A stretch of 64,000 bases of DNA from the NCBI RefSeq assembly GCF_036588685.1, contig NC_086384.1, forward strand, positions 55,222,945 through 55,286,944, given 5' to 3'. The number at the start of each line of letters is the position of its first letter. Positions within the stretch are counted from its first letter, which is position 1. The DNA comes from Mytilus trossulus. Taxonomy: Eukaryota > Mollusca > Bivalvia > Mytilida > Mytilidae. Position numbers and translations under genes: made by a program. The notes under the pieces were generated by a model that saw only the letters and a list, made by a program, of their open reading frames with translations, was not told the DNA's origin and made no database searches. Shown piece after piece: positions 34,820 through 46,600 of this stretch.

Positions 34820-36626
34820 GATACTTTAAAACAGAAGATGCTTCTTTTAACAATTTTGGACTTATGAGGTCAGGGCCAGAAGCTTTTGTGGGATTAACAA
34901 TTTTCAATATATCTTCAACTTCAGTAACAGTAAGTTCTATGTAACTAATATCATCACTAATATTATGAAGTTCTTCAGGTAACACGGCACTTGAATCATC
35001 AATATTTGACTGGGAAGAAAAAAATCGATTAAATTCATTTGCCTTTTCGATTTCATCAAATATTAAGTTGTTATTAACCATTAAAGGAGGTATACTTGCG
35101 TCGTTCGTTTTTAATCCGGATATTTGTTTAACCGTTTTCCACCAGTTAGTAGTGGACGGGTTACTGTTCATGATTTTTTTAATTAAATTGTTGTTATAAT
35201 CATCCTTCGATTTTCTTATTAAACTAGTAACTTCATTTCGTATTTTCTTAAATTTTGTCCACTCCGATGGGTTATTATATTTTTTAGCCTTTCTGTGGAT
35301 TCTATTTTTTTTCCTTATCTTTTTTTTAACATCATTTGTTAACCATGGAGGTTCATTTTTACGAACAGTAATTATTTTATTAGGAATACATTTTTCAGCA
35401 GCTTCTATGATAGTTTTTGTTATTTCGGTTGTAAATTGTTCAACGTTATTTAAGTTAATTACGGAATCCCATTTTTTTTCAGATAAAATGTTACGATATC
35501 TGTCATAGTCTCCTCGATCATATAGCCAAATTTTACGCTTAAAAGTTGTTTGACGACATTTTGGAAAGTTCAAAAGACTAATTATAGGACAGTGAAAACG
35601 TATTTGGTCTAATAAAGGTGGCCCGACTCCACTGTAATTTATTATGTGAGTATCGTTTGTTATAAAAAGATCTAACAACGATGACGACGATTCAGTAAAA
35701 TGAGTAGGTTCATCTATCATTTGAGTAAGACTAAATTGGCTTAACAAAGGTGTAATTTTTGAATTAACAGGAGCTAGTTGGTTATCGTTAAAATCGCCTG
35801 TGGCCATTATGTAATTAATAGTATTATCATTAGACGCCATATCAAGAGAATATTCAATTTTTTCCCAGATATCTGATCCACTATTAGGAGGAACATAAAA
35901 GGTCCCGAGCAAAGCCTTTTTATCTTTAAATTTAAATTCTAACCATATTGCTTCCAAGCTTTCGCTTTCGAGGTCAATTCGACGTTGAACATGTATATCA
36001 TTTTTTACATAAACAATTATCCCCCCTCCAACCTTGTGTGGACCTCTGTCACGACGGAATGGGTGCTGGTAATTTAGGATTTCAATAGATTCGTCGGTAT
36101 GATTATTGTTCAACCATGTTTCACTAAACGCTAAAATGTCGAAATCAGAATATTCAGCTTGAATCAGATCTATTTTCGGGGCTAGGCTTTGTACATTTAA
36201 GTGAAGAATTGAGACTGATTTTGAAAAAAGTTCACCGAAATCCGACATGTCAATTGAGTTAATGGAACTTTGAGAAGAATCGATATCGTCACTTGGACCT
36301 GGATTTACCTCTATTCCTGCTAGGATAAGCAAAATTTGAATAACAAATAGTAAAAATAAAATAATAAATAGTCTAAGATTAACATTTACACTTGTTTTTT
36401 GTACATTTGAGTCTACATGTTTCATCTCTGAAGGTATTAGGCATACGCCTAGTTGATGCGACAACGTGAAAATTAAAATTGATAACACCAGTGCCTGTGA
36501 GACACTTTTACAAGTGAGAAATAAGTTGATACAGATAAAATCAATATAATTTAGTCTTTGTTTGATGTTTTTGCCTGGTGAGTATTGGCCAACTCTCATA
36601 CGATATAACTCGATTCCTACCCCCAT
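34820..36626 (-). pseudogene. LINE ORF2, endonuclease half with a 2A-like motif
   Basis: Minus-strand frame from 36626. A hydrophobic segment (about residues 84-103) runs into GIEVNPGP (residues 104-111, 36294-36317), the core of 2A-like ribosome-skipping sequences, here with Gly in place of the usual Asp. Next comes the apurinic-endonuclease-like domain (ILHLNVQSL, SETWL, GDFND, LDLFITN), which would nick the target. Its last motif reads IRFHCPI where active enzymes have an Asp-His pair, so the Asp is lost. A linker rich in KKIRKKNR and WWKTVKQI leads to the start of the reverse transcriptase (TKASGPDLISPKLLK), which is cut at 34820 by the LTR element and resumes at 28124. Confidence 0.85.
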
Positions 36627-37600
36627 GAGTTATGTTACATCTGGCTGAAACTGGTCAAACTGAGAGCGGCCATATACAAAGTTTAATAAACCATAGCATT
36701 TCATCTGTTTTGTGAAAAAAGTTAAAGTGAAAAATATGAAAAAAATGTTAGAACTAAAATTGAATAACAATGTGTTGTATGCCTGAAGCAAAAGAAAAAG
36801 TATGCACATGTGCATGGATTTAACAAGTAGTTTGGAGGAATGAGTATATACACATGTATAAATGATTGGTGAATGGTACAACTTTATCTATACGTAGTAA
36901 TTCAGTACAACTGTTAATACCAGCCGTGTCAAATCATCTCGATTTAATTTGATTGCCTAATTGATTATTTGATCGCTGAATTGACAAGGTATGTCTATAC
37001 AATTTAAAATTTATAGTAAGCATACACGTTTTAAGCAGTGCAATTCACTACATGCATGTTGTTAAGGTTTGCGTGTATAAGATAAAATTTACAAATTGAA
37101 ATTAAGATCTAGTTTTATTAGTTTGAAGTTAGCCATGAAAATTTCCTTACCATGGAATTTAACATCATGTAAAAACAACCGTTAGTTTTACCATTTTCAC
37201 GCATGAGTAATTAATTTTACTATGCGAGGTTGTGTTTTGAAAATCAATACGTTAAAATTTGTCACGTGACAAATCAGCGATCAAGGTAAGTATTCTCGTG
37301 TAATTTACAGGAATGCGGATGAATTACAAATTAGATGTATTATGTACAAGAAATTGTGTAGCATATAATTGTAGTAAAATTTAAAAAAATACATAAACAA
37401 GAGAAACAAACAAAAAAAAGAAGCAAAAGTCAATTGCAGACTATATGACATCACTATATTTAGTCAGAATACAGTTGTTTTTGCGAGATTCTGAAACAAG
37501 ACTGTTAGAAGTCTAAAAAAAATGTAGTAATATATACAAAAAAAAAACAAATAAACATATTGTCAATATATATATATATGCAGTTTTATTCAAAGTTAAA
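36627..37600. other. LINE inter-ORF region
   Basis: About 970 AT-rich bases between ORF2 and ORF1, without a coding signal. On the minus strand an AATAAA (near 37588) follows the ORF1 stop. Such a long gap is unusual for a LINE, so ORF1 may belong to a separate insertion. Confidence 0.4.
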
Positions 37601-38575
37601 TCATGACATTTTGACACTCGTGTTTTCAGCTGATGTATTTGAAGATGCTCTCTCTGCTAATTCCTTCGCTTGTGCTTCCGCATATGTTATGAGTTGTGGT
37701 GGTGTGTACTCGCGTCTGTTTAGTTTGTTGTTGTAGTCTAGCCTATCAAGGAAGTCCATGGAACCAGGACAGCAGTATATCGATACAAAACGTAGGAACG
37801 CTGGCATTGTGTTGACAACATGGACTTGCATTTGATTGTCCTTTACATAAATTTTCCCATCAACTGTCCACGTGTCTCTTAGATGACGCTCAATACTGAG
37901 CTGTCTGGCTTTGTATGCAATGGCGTTCCTCGGCTTAGTCAGGTCCTCATTAATTCTGACATACTTGTATTGTGTTTTACCTTTTAGAAATTTTCTGCAT
38001 CTAAGGATCCTCTTTTTAACATTATGATCCTTAATCTTGACAATTATTTGTCTAGGAGGCTGAAACTTGTTGCTAACTCGACCGTCTTCATTGCCTTCCC
38101 TTGTGCGTGGTTTACCAATTCTATGAGATCGAATGATGTCTTCGGGTGTTAGATTTTCATCGATGGTTTGGATAAGTTCTTTCACTAACTCGTTTGTTTG
38201 ATGGGAAGATTCATCTATTCCACCGTCTGGAATGCCGTTGATACGGATTAGGTCCCGTCGACTATATTGTTCTAACGCATCCATGTCATCACGCAGCGAT
38301 TGGTTTTCTTTGTTAAGCCTCTCGATTTCAAATTTGTACTGGTCTATTGTGGCTTTGATAGTGTAGTCGATCTCACAATGTATCATTTCTTTTAATTGCA
38401 AGGCTATTTGAATGATATCTGACTGGGCTAAAGTGCATGTAATTGGCTGCGGTAAAGTTTCAGATGTAGTTTCAGTCGTTGGCTGGTATTGCAGAGAGCT
38501 TAGGCCTGCAGGGACAGAAGCATGATGAATAGCGTTATGGTCAATATGAACGGGTGAGGAACCTGGAGAAGACAT
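37601..38575 (-). CDS. LINE ORF1 nucleic-acid-binding protein
   Basis: I place the start at the ATG 38573-38575 (MSSPGSS); the open frame extends to 38863, but that part covers the GCGCAAATGTCC repeats and looks like leader. The 324-residue product has a Ser/Thr/Pro-rich N-terminus, a coiled coil (about KFEIERLNKENQSLRDDMDAL) and, right after it, LEQYSRRDLIRINGIPD, the opening of the RRM-like domain of L1-type ORF1 proteins. Further on come IVKIKDHNVKKRIL and a region rich in basic residues. ORF1 proteins coat LINE RNA and act as trimeric chaperones. Intact frame. Membership in the same LINE as ORF2 is likely from orientation and position. Confidence 0.75.
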   Translation of the reverse strand: MSSPGSSPVHIDHNAIHHASVPAGLSSLQYQPTTETTSETLPQPITCTLAQSDIIQIALQLKEMIHCEIDYTIKATIDQYKFEIERLNKENQSLRDDMDALEQYSRRDLIRINGIPDGGIDESSHQTNELVKELIQTIDENLTPEDIIRSHRIGKPRTREGNEDGRVSNKFQPPRQIIVKIKDHNVKKRILRCRKFLKGKTQYKYVRINEDLTKPRNAIAYKARQLSIERHLRDTWTVDGKIYVKDNQMQVHVVNTMPAFLRFVSIYCCPGSMDFLDRLDYNNKLNRREYTPPQLITYAEAQAKELAERASSNTSAENTSVKMS

Positions 38576-38940
38576 TGCGAATTTTTTACTTGACTCTTGT
38601 TCAGGTGGTGTAGGCTTGCTGTGATGACGGAGCCTGTTGATTTGAAGCGCAAATGTCCAAAAAATAAAGCGCAAATGTCCTATGAAAAAGCGCAAACTCA
38701 ATACGAAAGACACAACTTCCAAGCAAGGACCGAAGCTCATAAACTCAACAGCAGGACTTCGGGGTTGTCCGGAGAGCCGACAACCATGCTTCGGAAGTTG
38801 AAAAAAGACACTATATACAATCAGTGTTATAACTTGGTAGCAAAGAAAACAACAAACAAACAAATATTTTTTTGGCCGATCACGGCGCCCAAAATGAGCA
38901 GAATAATTACAATATAGTTTTCAAACATAATGTAAAGTAA

Positions 38941-39300
38941 ATTAAAAATAGGTTAAACAAAGGGATCTACTTTAGCAACTGATCGATTATTACATCACGT
39001 ATGACCGATTGTTCCTAGTCACGTGGTAGCAACGTCGTTGCAAAATCGCCATCGTTTTTGCAACTACTCTTTTTGTTTACTCCTGCAAATTGAAAGAATC
39101 CAAAGAATCATCCAGCAAATCAAGTAATTTATCAGTTAATCCAAGAAGCGTAAGGTTTGTATATTTTAATTTTTAAAAATATTCAATCAGTAACATGGTA
39201 AAGGAAAATGTTTATTACCAGGTTAATTTATTCTAACTTGTATGTTAAAAATGTAGCTGAATATGATATATTGCAGTCGTGTCCGTTTTGGGTTAAATTT
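38941..39300 (+). repeat. Segment duplicated at 41847-42930
   Basis: Shares blocks in order with 41950-42180 and 42855-42930: GCAACTGATC.ATTATTA, GTCACGTGGTA, ACTCCTGCAAATT, CCAAAGAATCAT, AGAAGCGTAAG and TGTGTCCGTTTTG. Together with 25690-25745 it forms the split version of the locus. Confidence 0.65.
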
Positions 39301-39334
39301 ATCAACTTGTATGCCCCCTCTACTATCTGTATGC

Positions 39335-39640
39335 GCCATCTACTATAGTAGAGGGACATTATGTTTTCTGGTCTGTATGTCCGTTCGTCCGTCTGTTTGA
39401 CGGTCTGTTCGTTGAACCGTGCGTCCGTACGTCCGTTCGTCCCGCTTCAAGTTTTTGGTCAAGGTACTTTTTGATGAAGTTTAAGTCCAATCAACTTGAA
39501 ACTTTGTACACATGTTCCTTATGATATGATCTTTCTCTTTTTAATGCCAAAATAAGAGTTTTAACCCCAAGTTCACGGTCCAAAGAAACATAGAAAATAA
39601 TAATGAGAGTGGGACAACCGTATAATGGGGACACATTCTT
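39335..39640 (+). repeat. Dispersed bivalve repeat (GTCCGTTCGTCC type)
   Basis: GAGGGACATTATGTTTTCTG, several CGTCCGT units, CCAATCAACTTGAAACTTTG and GTGGGACAACCGTATAATGG, in the order seen in a common bivalve repeat. No coding content. Confidence 0.6.
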
Positions 39641-39869
39641 GTTTTTAGATAATTTAAACGATAAAAATATTAAACATATATGATATAAGTTAATATTTAA
39701 ATTTCTAATTTAGTCAACTGGATATTTTTGAAATTTGTTTTATTTTTGTTGTTGAATTGCTGTCTCATAGTAGTGTATCTCAATTATTGCTTTTAACATA
39801 CTTATTAATTAGTCTGTTTGCTAATGTCCGTAATCGATCCTACCTTAAGAGCCACATGCATAATTTTTA

Positions 39870-40190
39870 CAATGTTGGTAACATGTTACAACTATTTGCA
39901 TGACGCAACCTCTCTGACAGAAGAAAAACTCAAGATTTATAATGCTTTATAAAATTGAACACAAAAAGGTTGCAAAACCTAAAAATAATAAATTAATCCC
40001 ACAAAAAAGACAAACAAGACATTCTAATTCGAACAGCTTCCAAATTCCATCCGGCAAAACACAGTACAGAAAAGAATCCCATTTTCCCAGAACTATTACC
40101 GACTGGAACAAACTACCGGATGACTTTGTAAATTGCACTTCAGTAGACTCTTACAAATCTTCAATTTCAAAGCATCAATATTAACTCAAT
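39870..40190 (+). pseudogene. LINE ORF2 C-terminal relic
   Basis: The frame at 39942-40184 encodes MLYKIEHKKVA, a basic Arg/Lys segment, then RTITDWNKLPDDFV and SVDSYKSSISKHQ, the end of CR1/jockey-type reverse transcriptase proteins. The preceding LSDRRK element lies in another frame, so there is a frameshift. A 5'-truncated LINE. 40191-40420 holds only AT-rich sequence. Confidence 0.65.
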
Positions 40191-40419
40191 TAGAACATCT
40201 TACTTTATTATACAAAACATTTTTTTTTCTTTCATTTTTCATATTCTTTTTTAAAATTGTGTATATATTAATCTATGTCTTGTGGCCAGTTTCCTCCTGT
40301 GACATTATCTCCAATTTGTTGATTGAGGTCACTACACTATAAATGGTAGAATAAAATATAATAGAGCTACCGTAAAGAGCAAATATATATGGGCGTAATG
40401 TGTGAGAGTGAAGAAATCG

Positions 40420-40700
40420 GCCCTTTACCGGACTTTACCGTCAGTCGTCGAACAGTCATTTTTCTGTTAGCGTCAAAACGGTCAAAATTTTATCGTGATT
40501 CGTCAATAAAATCATTTCGATCGCGATTCGTCAAAGATCTCATGTAATTAACCATTATAGTTATTTTTGGAAAAAATATTAACGTGATTCGTCAAAAATC
40601 ACTCGATCTTTATCGTCATAAAGCCGTGTAGACTAGCTGCATCCTGTCATCATGCAATTACTGTTAACATTATTCGACAAGACATTTTACCGTTATTTGT
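40420..40700. repeat. Interspersed CGTGATTCGTCAA repeats
   Basis: At least four imperfect copies of (A/C)GTGATTCGTCAA(A/T) spaced 30-80 bases apart. This looks like the sub-terminal repeat pattern of a DNA transposon, but no inverted ends were found. Confidence 0.45.
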
Positions 40701-40823
40701 TATTCCATACTCTAATACAGACTCGTTTCAGTCTAAAAACAGTATATCAAAATATATGTTCCTGGTTCAATTGAAAAAAGGGCAAAAAAGATGCCCAAAT
40801 ATGGTAGTCCAATAACTTCTATT

Positions 40824-41157
40824 CACGGGGGGGGGGGGGGGGGGTCTCTTCCTATATAAAGGTATATACAAATAGTTATGTGCCGCTGGAATGGGTCCCT
40901 TTTTTGATCCGTCAAATATATCAATGGGGTGCAATTTTGCCGAGGAAATATATCAATAGGTAGTAATTGACCGATTGTATATGCATATAGGTACTATTTG
41001 AGCTGATAAATATATGAATGGGTTATGATTTCGCTGTGAAATATATGTATAGGTAGGGATTTCACAATTATTCAATATATGAATGGGGGGTGTTTTTAAA
41101 ATCCCAGCTGCACACCTGTACCCAAAATCCCATGTTGAGACCCCCCCCCCCCCCGTG
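40824..41157. mobile_element. hAT-type MITE with homopolymer-capped ends
   Basis: Starts CAC plus a G run plus TCTC and ends GAGA plus a C run plus GTG, perfect inverted ends apart from run length. CTTCTATT occurs on both sides (40816-40823 and 41158-41165), an exact 8-bp target duplication diagnostic of the hAT class. The body is a degenerate tandem of ATATATCAATGGGG-type units. Non-autonomous. Confidence 0.85.
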
Positions 41158-41165
41158 CTTCTATT

Positions 41166-41846
41166 GTCGTCTTTGGAAATGGGACTAAACCAGGGTCAGC
41201 TTTCCAACTGTAACTTTAAAACCTGTAATCATAAAACCCAAAAGGTCACAATTTGGTTCGTAAATGGGTAATTTTCAAAAGCGTTAATGCTAAATCAATC
41301 AGTTCTTTTCCTAAAAGTACATAATATTCTCCAAAGTAGGTCCATGTTGAACATTTTGTCAAAATATTATGATTTTATTCAATTTTCAGACCTTAAAGAT
41401 CCTTAAAGCTTTAGGAAGACCTTGGCCACCGCCTATACAGTCTTAAATCTTTTGTAACCGATCCAATTTTGATACAGAATTCATCATGTATTTTTTTGGG
41501 GGATCGTGGATGGCAGCCAAGGTTAATTATGCGAAAAACAATCATTAAAGTTATGGTTATAAACAGTTATGGAAAAAATACCAAAATTGACCTTAATTAC
41601 TAATAATGTTTATTCAAGGGGTCATAGCAGTCAGGGGTGGATCCAACCATTTTGAAAAGGTTTGAAAAAACTATATGTCCCCATTCAAATGCATTGATCG
41701 GCCCTCCAAAAAGGGGGGTTCCAAACCCCGATCCGCCAATGTAGCTTCATATTTGTCTTAATAATATTATCACAAGAATTTCTAAGTGAAATTAGTAACT
41801 TTTTGGCCCAATTTAAAAAAAGACAATAATTATTTAGTGTCAATTT
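41166..41846. other. Non-coding interval with a MITE relic
   Basis: 41630-41740 starts GTCAGGGGTGGATCCAACC and ends CCCCGATCCGCC, a decayed member of the CAGGGGCGGATCC family. No gene seen. Confidence 0.4.
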
Positions 41847-42930
41847 TAATCCTTCGTGAACTTTCTCCTTTCTGATTGGTCATCATTCTGGATCCCTGTT
41901 TTAACGTGAAACTCCATATACAAAAGACTGTCACTCTATGTATTACTCGGTTGTGTTATTACTTGGTAGCAACTGATCTATTATTAAATGACGTCACACG
42001 TGTTATCGCGTCATCGTTTGGTCCTTGTCACGTGGTATATATAACAACGTCTTTTAGTGCACTCCTGCAAATTAAATATTCCAAAGAATCATTCAGGAAA
42101 CGCACAGTGATGTTTAAGGTTGATTTATAAGCTACTAGAAGCGTAAGTTTTTTAGTTACTTTAAAAATACTACCAGATGGTCCATGGACACTATCGTCCT
42201 TTGGTTTTCGTTGTCACGAATATATGTGGACAGTGAATAACTTGCATTTTTTATTTGATACACTTTCCCAATTAATTTCTTGATATTTAAAATACACGAA
42301 ATTTAAGAAAGGAATGAAATTACATGTTAAAAAAATTTGGGTGCTAAATCTTTATGTTAAGTAGTGATTCGGTCCAGTTAAAAAAGATCAAAAATTAATA
42401 CGTCTGTAGCTGTTAATCTGAACTTTAGACCCTTTAGCCGGGATCTACCATTTGATTTTTATGGGGGTAAGGGGGTGGGGGGGGGGGGGGGGGGGGTAGG
42501 ATGAAAAATTTTGTCCTGCATATTTTTAGCTGTAATCTCTGTCCTGCCTTTTCATTTTTCTCTCTGTTCGGTCTAAACCAGCTGGACCCCCCCCCCCCCC
42601 CCCCCCCCCCCATAAAAATCAAATGGTAGCTCCCTTATCACAGAATTGTCAATATTTTGAGTTGGAGCTGGTAGAAATTTCTAAAATTGTGATATCATTT
42701 GTCTGTTAAAATAGTACTACACTACACAGTAAAAATCTTTTTTGAGCTAGAGCAGGTGCGATTTTTTTAAATTTGAATTTATTGTCTAAAAGAAATGCAC
42801 AGTGGAAATGCACTACAAAATTACCATGTTAGGGGGTTATTTTCATACTGTAACTTGTTGTATGTTAAGAAACATAGCTGAATTTGTAATATATTACAGT
42901 TGTGTCCGTTTTGATGTAAAGTTATTATGT
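41847..42930 (+). repeat. Second copy of the duplicated locus, without the LINE
   Basis: 41847-41900 matches 25690-25745, and 41950 onward matches 38941 onward. This copy is thus the uninterrupted form. It has its own insertion, the G/C-capped foldback at 42445-42629. Identity is moderate, so the duplication is old. Confidence 0.6.
42445..42629. repeat. Foldback with poly-G and poly-C arms
   Basis: CTACCATTTGATTTTTATGG plus a long G run pairs with a C run plus CCATAAAAATCAAATGGTAG. The loop holds GTCCTGC motifs. The minus-strand 62-residue frame over it is an artefact of the homopolymers. 42931-43673 shows no feature. Confidence 0.75.
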
Positions 42931-43673
42931 TACAATGTATATAAAACATATGTTATTTTAAAAGACATTATTCATGGGGCTTGAATTTATACTGATTTTA
43001 CCACGGGTTGGCACTTTATGCTGACCATTTGACCCCGAGCGACAAAAATTTGACCGGCAGGGTAGTAATCGGTTTTAAAGTGTGTAACAACAGAATCGAT
43101 CGCGCGAGTCGGTAATTGGGCCACACTTAAAAATATTTTCGTTTGCCCAAATCCTACCCAAAGGTTGAGACGGTGGGTAGGTAGGTCTGCATTTTCTTCT
43201 TTTTTCCAAAAAAGAAATTGAAGTATCAGATGTTTATCAGTCTTCGTGTTTATTTGATTAAAAAAAACTTCTTCTAATCAGGACAGTAAAAGAATTTGAG
43301 TAGGCAGTCATTCTTTCTGCTAAACGAAATTGAAGTATCAGACGTTTTTTTAGTCTACATACCTTTATAAATAAATTTGGTGTATATTTACTGTCTTCTG
43401 ATTGGTTGAAAGTATTAGTTTTATTTTCAATGTTGTCAATTTTTATGACGACACGTCAATCTGACGTTGTATATTCATACGCCAACATGTGTGTACATAC
43501 TTTGTTATTAATAAATTCAAAATAAATAGAAGCCATTCATTAACTAAGTTTTAAAAAAGACCACTTTTTCAAATCAGGATAAAACAAGATTTTGAGAAGG
43601 TATTGTAAGGCCAAACACACATATTCTTTTTATTGTCTAACCTAACATTTTCTTTCATTGAATACGGAATAGA

Positions 43674-46600
43674 ATGGGGAGAAGAAGCGGTTGCTATAAC
43701 CAGCAAAGGAAAGCAGAGAGAAAATCGTTAGAGCGACGTGATCCAGAAGTCAACGTATTCTGTGAAGGTAAAGAAAACATATCACTACCAGGAGATAACT
43801 CTGTTCAAATCAGATAAACGTTTTATTTAGGTTCTATCAATAAAGACGTATTAAGCTTCTTAGTGTTCGTCAAACTTCTACATGTGTATATATATATGTC
43901 TAATGAAATATTTTCGATAAAGTGGTATGTTCATTTTTTTTGCGCACGCACAATGCTACTTAAGTTAAGATTTTCCTTCGTTAACACCTAAGTCAATTTA
44001 ATAAAGAAAACTCCGCCATTTTTTAGCTTAGTGTATGCACTGTGGATGCACAAAAAATATTAAACTAAGTCGTAAGTATTTCCTTGTAAAATCTTAGATG
44101 CCTGGAGTCACGCCAACACAACCTAAGTGGTATGAATAAAAGCTCTTATACTTAGAAAACGCTTAAGTCTAAGTTACATATAGAGTTACCTTAAAAGTTA
44201 AATTTAAAAAAGGGTTAAAATAAGTCGAAAGTAATCGTTTTTCGTAGATCATTAATTTGTTAGCTACCATTTAATTCATTAATCATCATTTCAGTAAAAT
44301 TTCAGTTCCTATTTAATAACTTTTAGCAGTTTCTGTAATAAAAGACTTATAGAACCGAGGAAAGGAAAGCAATAACTTTTTTTTAACATGTATCTTTAAA
44401 AATGGAGAACAACGCGTTTAATATTTTTTTTAAATGCGTCCGAAGCACTTTTCTAGATTTACCTTCACCAGGAACGCTCAAAGCCAAATATATTTGAAAG
44501 TCGAACAGTCGAAAGTACCGAAGCAGTTGAAGAGATTGTACTAAGTTGAATTTCAGAAATTTGTGTTAGATGTTCGGACATCTTGGTTTTTTTCCTACGA
44601 TACAAGGCGAAATATTTTGACCATCAACAAAACTATTTTTTTCCTTTTCATATTAAAGATTTCAATAGCTCATCAACGGTCATTTACGGAAGCGTATTAG
44701 CGCCACACATTTTTTTTTTCTTTTTTCCCTATGTTTGAGTTATAACGCAAACGCAAACATAGGGAAAACAAATGTGTGGCGCTAATACGCTTCCGTATTA
44801 CTACATTTACCCAATTTAAGCAGGTTCTATGTTTATTTTCTTTCGATTTGAGACCCAAATAATACCAATGCAAATATGAAGTAAGAGCCAGAGTCAGACT
44901 TTTTTTTCCATTTAAACAAATCAAATGTCATGAAAAGGATAAGCTATCAATATTTTTAGTTTATATTGTTTTTTAACTAATATTAATTGTCCTGACTATG
45001 TCTATTACCAGAATTGGTTTCTGTAAGTTCTGCAACAAAGTTAAGTTTTTAAAGATTCATTTGAATAGAATCACTATAGATATATAATTATTTGCCGGGC
45101 ATCATTACTATAATTAATAACATAACTGACGAAAGCCATGACCCCTAAATAATGAAAATTTCGTGTTTCACACTCCAGGTCAAAATCCAGCGGAAACGAA
45201 AGAGGTCAAAGATCAAGCCGACGACAAAAATGAAGATACTTGCCATTGGGATAACTACCAAATGGCATTGTTTTGTCCTTCAGACCAAGATGATCAAGTT
45301 CTGTTCTATAAAGGTATTTTCCTCCGTTAATATATATCGGAGCATAAACGGTGACGTCATAGGATATATGGGTTTAATACTTTTTAGGTTTATCAAATAT
45401 CTACAAAGTGTGGTGGGGTGCTCAAGTTAAGTTTAAACACTTTATATACAGGTAAGCAGTTGGGAAGCAAGTCCTTCGATACGGCCGTTGTCGGCAAGCT
45501 CTATCGGCAACAATAGCAGGGGGAATTAATTAGGTGGCGCTACAGTCGTCCGTAACGTCAAAAAGTCCGCCAAATCAATCGGCCAAAAGATTGACGTTTA
45601 AAGTATTTTCTTCAACTTGTCATGCTTTTATTATAATTAAATTTTTAAATTTGTAGGTTTTGTGATCAATATAATTTCTTTAAGACATACAAACATTACA
45701 AACAATAGCTTTTTATTGCTATTCCTTTATCCTGTCCGTTCTGAAAAAAATAGCCATCGTTCGCCAAAAAAATCGATTTTTCCTAATTTGACGTTTGCGT
45801 ATCCAAATACAGAAAAGAACGGTTATAACCTTAAATAAAACCGGGAAACCTATTTCAAATTTCTACACCATTTTGAAGCCATCATTTTTTACTTGTATTC
45901 ATCAATTTTGGTGACCACCAGCCATGTCAATTTGTATCTGGTTTTAGCTACGTTTCTACTTCAAAACAGTGAAGTTTAACGTAAGGGTACCCAAATTGCA
46001 CCGAGTACCCAAATTGCACCTATTTAGAAAAAATAGCAATGGTATTCTTACAAGATTTCCTAGAGACTAAACAATTTGTATTCTTATGATTTGATACTAT
46101 GCACGTCTTTCAACATAGGTAAACATATTTAGATTTACACAAAACGTTCACAGTATTTATCAACAGATGGAAGTGTTTACTGAAAAAGCAAAATGTACGA
46201 AAACGTCACCATGCGACGTCATCAAAACGTCATCTTTTTTAAATTAGCAAATACTATCAGATTATTACATGGCATTTTTCATATCGCATGTATTATCAGC
46301 CCTAGGTTCAATATCAGCCCAAGAGCCGCATGGCTCGAGGGCTGATATTGACCGAGGGCTGATAATACATGCGATATGAAAAATGACATGTTATGATCTT
46401 TTTATCATATGCTTCAACAATGGAGAAAAATAACAGATTCATATATTAATTCTTTTAGGTGGTTCTTAAATAGAACTTCAAAGAGTGAAAAGTTTACGGA
46501 TGTCGGACCCCAAATTTAGTACATTCGATGTTAAATCTTTCTATCGTATACACTATACCCAAACGGAAGAGAAAAATATCTAAATATGTACGAACCGACA

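Larger units (their letters stand above)
25746..38940 (-). mobile_element. CR1/jockey-like LINE, split by an LTR element
   Basis: Leaving out the 6.7 kb LTR element, about 6.5 kb of non-LTR retrotransposon remains on the minus strand: a 5' leader (38940-38576), ORF1, an inter-ORF gap, ORF2 and a 3' tail. Outer limits are estimated from flanking sequence: 25690-25745 and 38941 onward match 41847-41900 and 41950 onward, a related locus that lacks this insertion. GCGCAAATGTCC repeats sit near both ends. The copy is inactive by three signs: a one-base frameshift near 28024-28030, loss of a catalytic endonuclease residue, and interruption by the LTR element. Confidence 0.75.

Noticed and set aside
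38576..38863. N-terminal extension of LINE ORF1
   Set aside because: Covers the GCGCAAATGTCC repeats; the ATG at 38573-38575 gives the expected ORF1 layout.
42434..42622. Glycine/proline-rich frame
   Set aside because: Caused by the poly-G and poly-C arms of the foldback.
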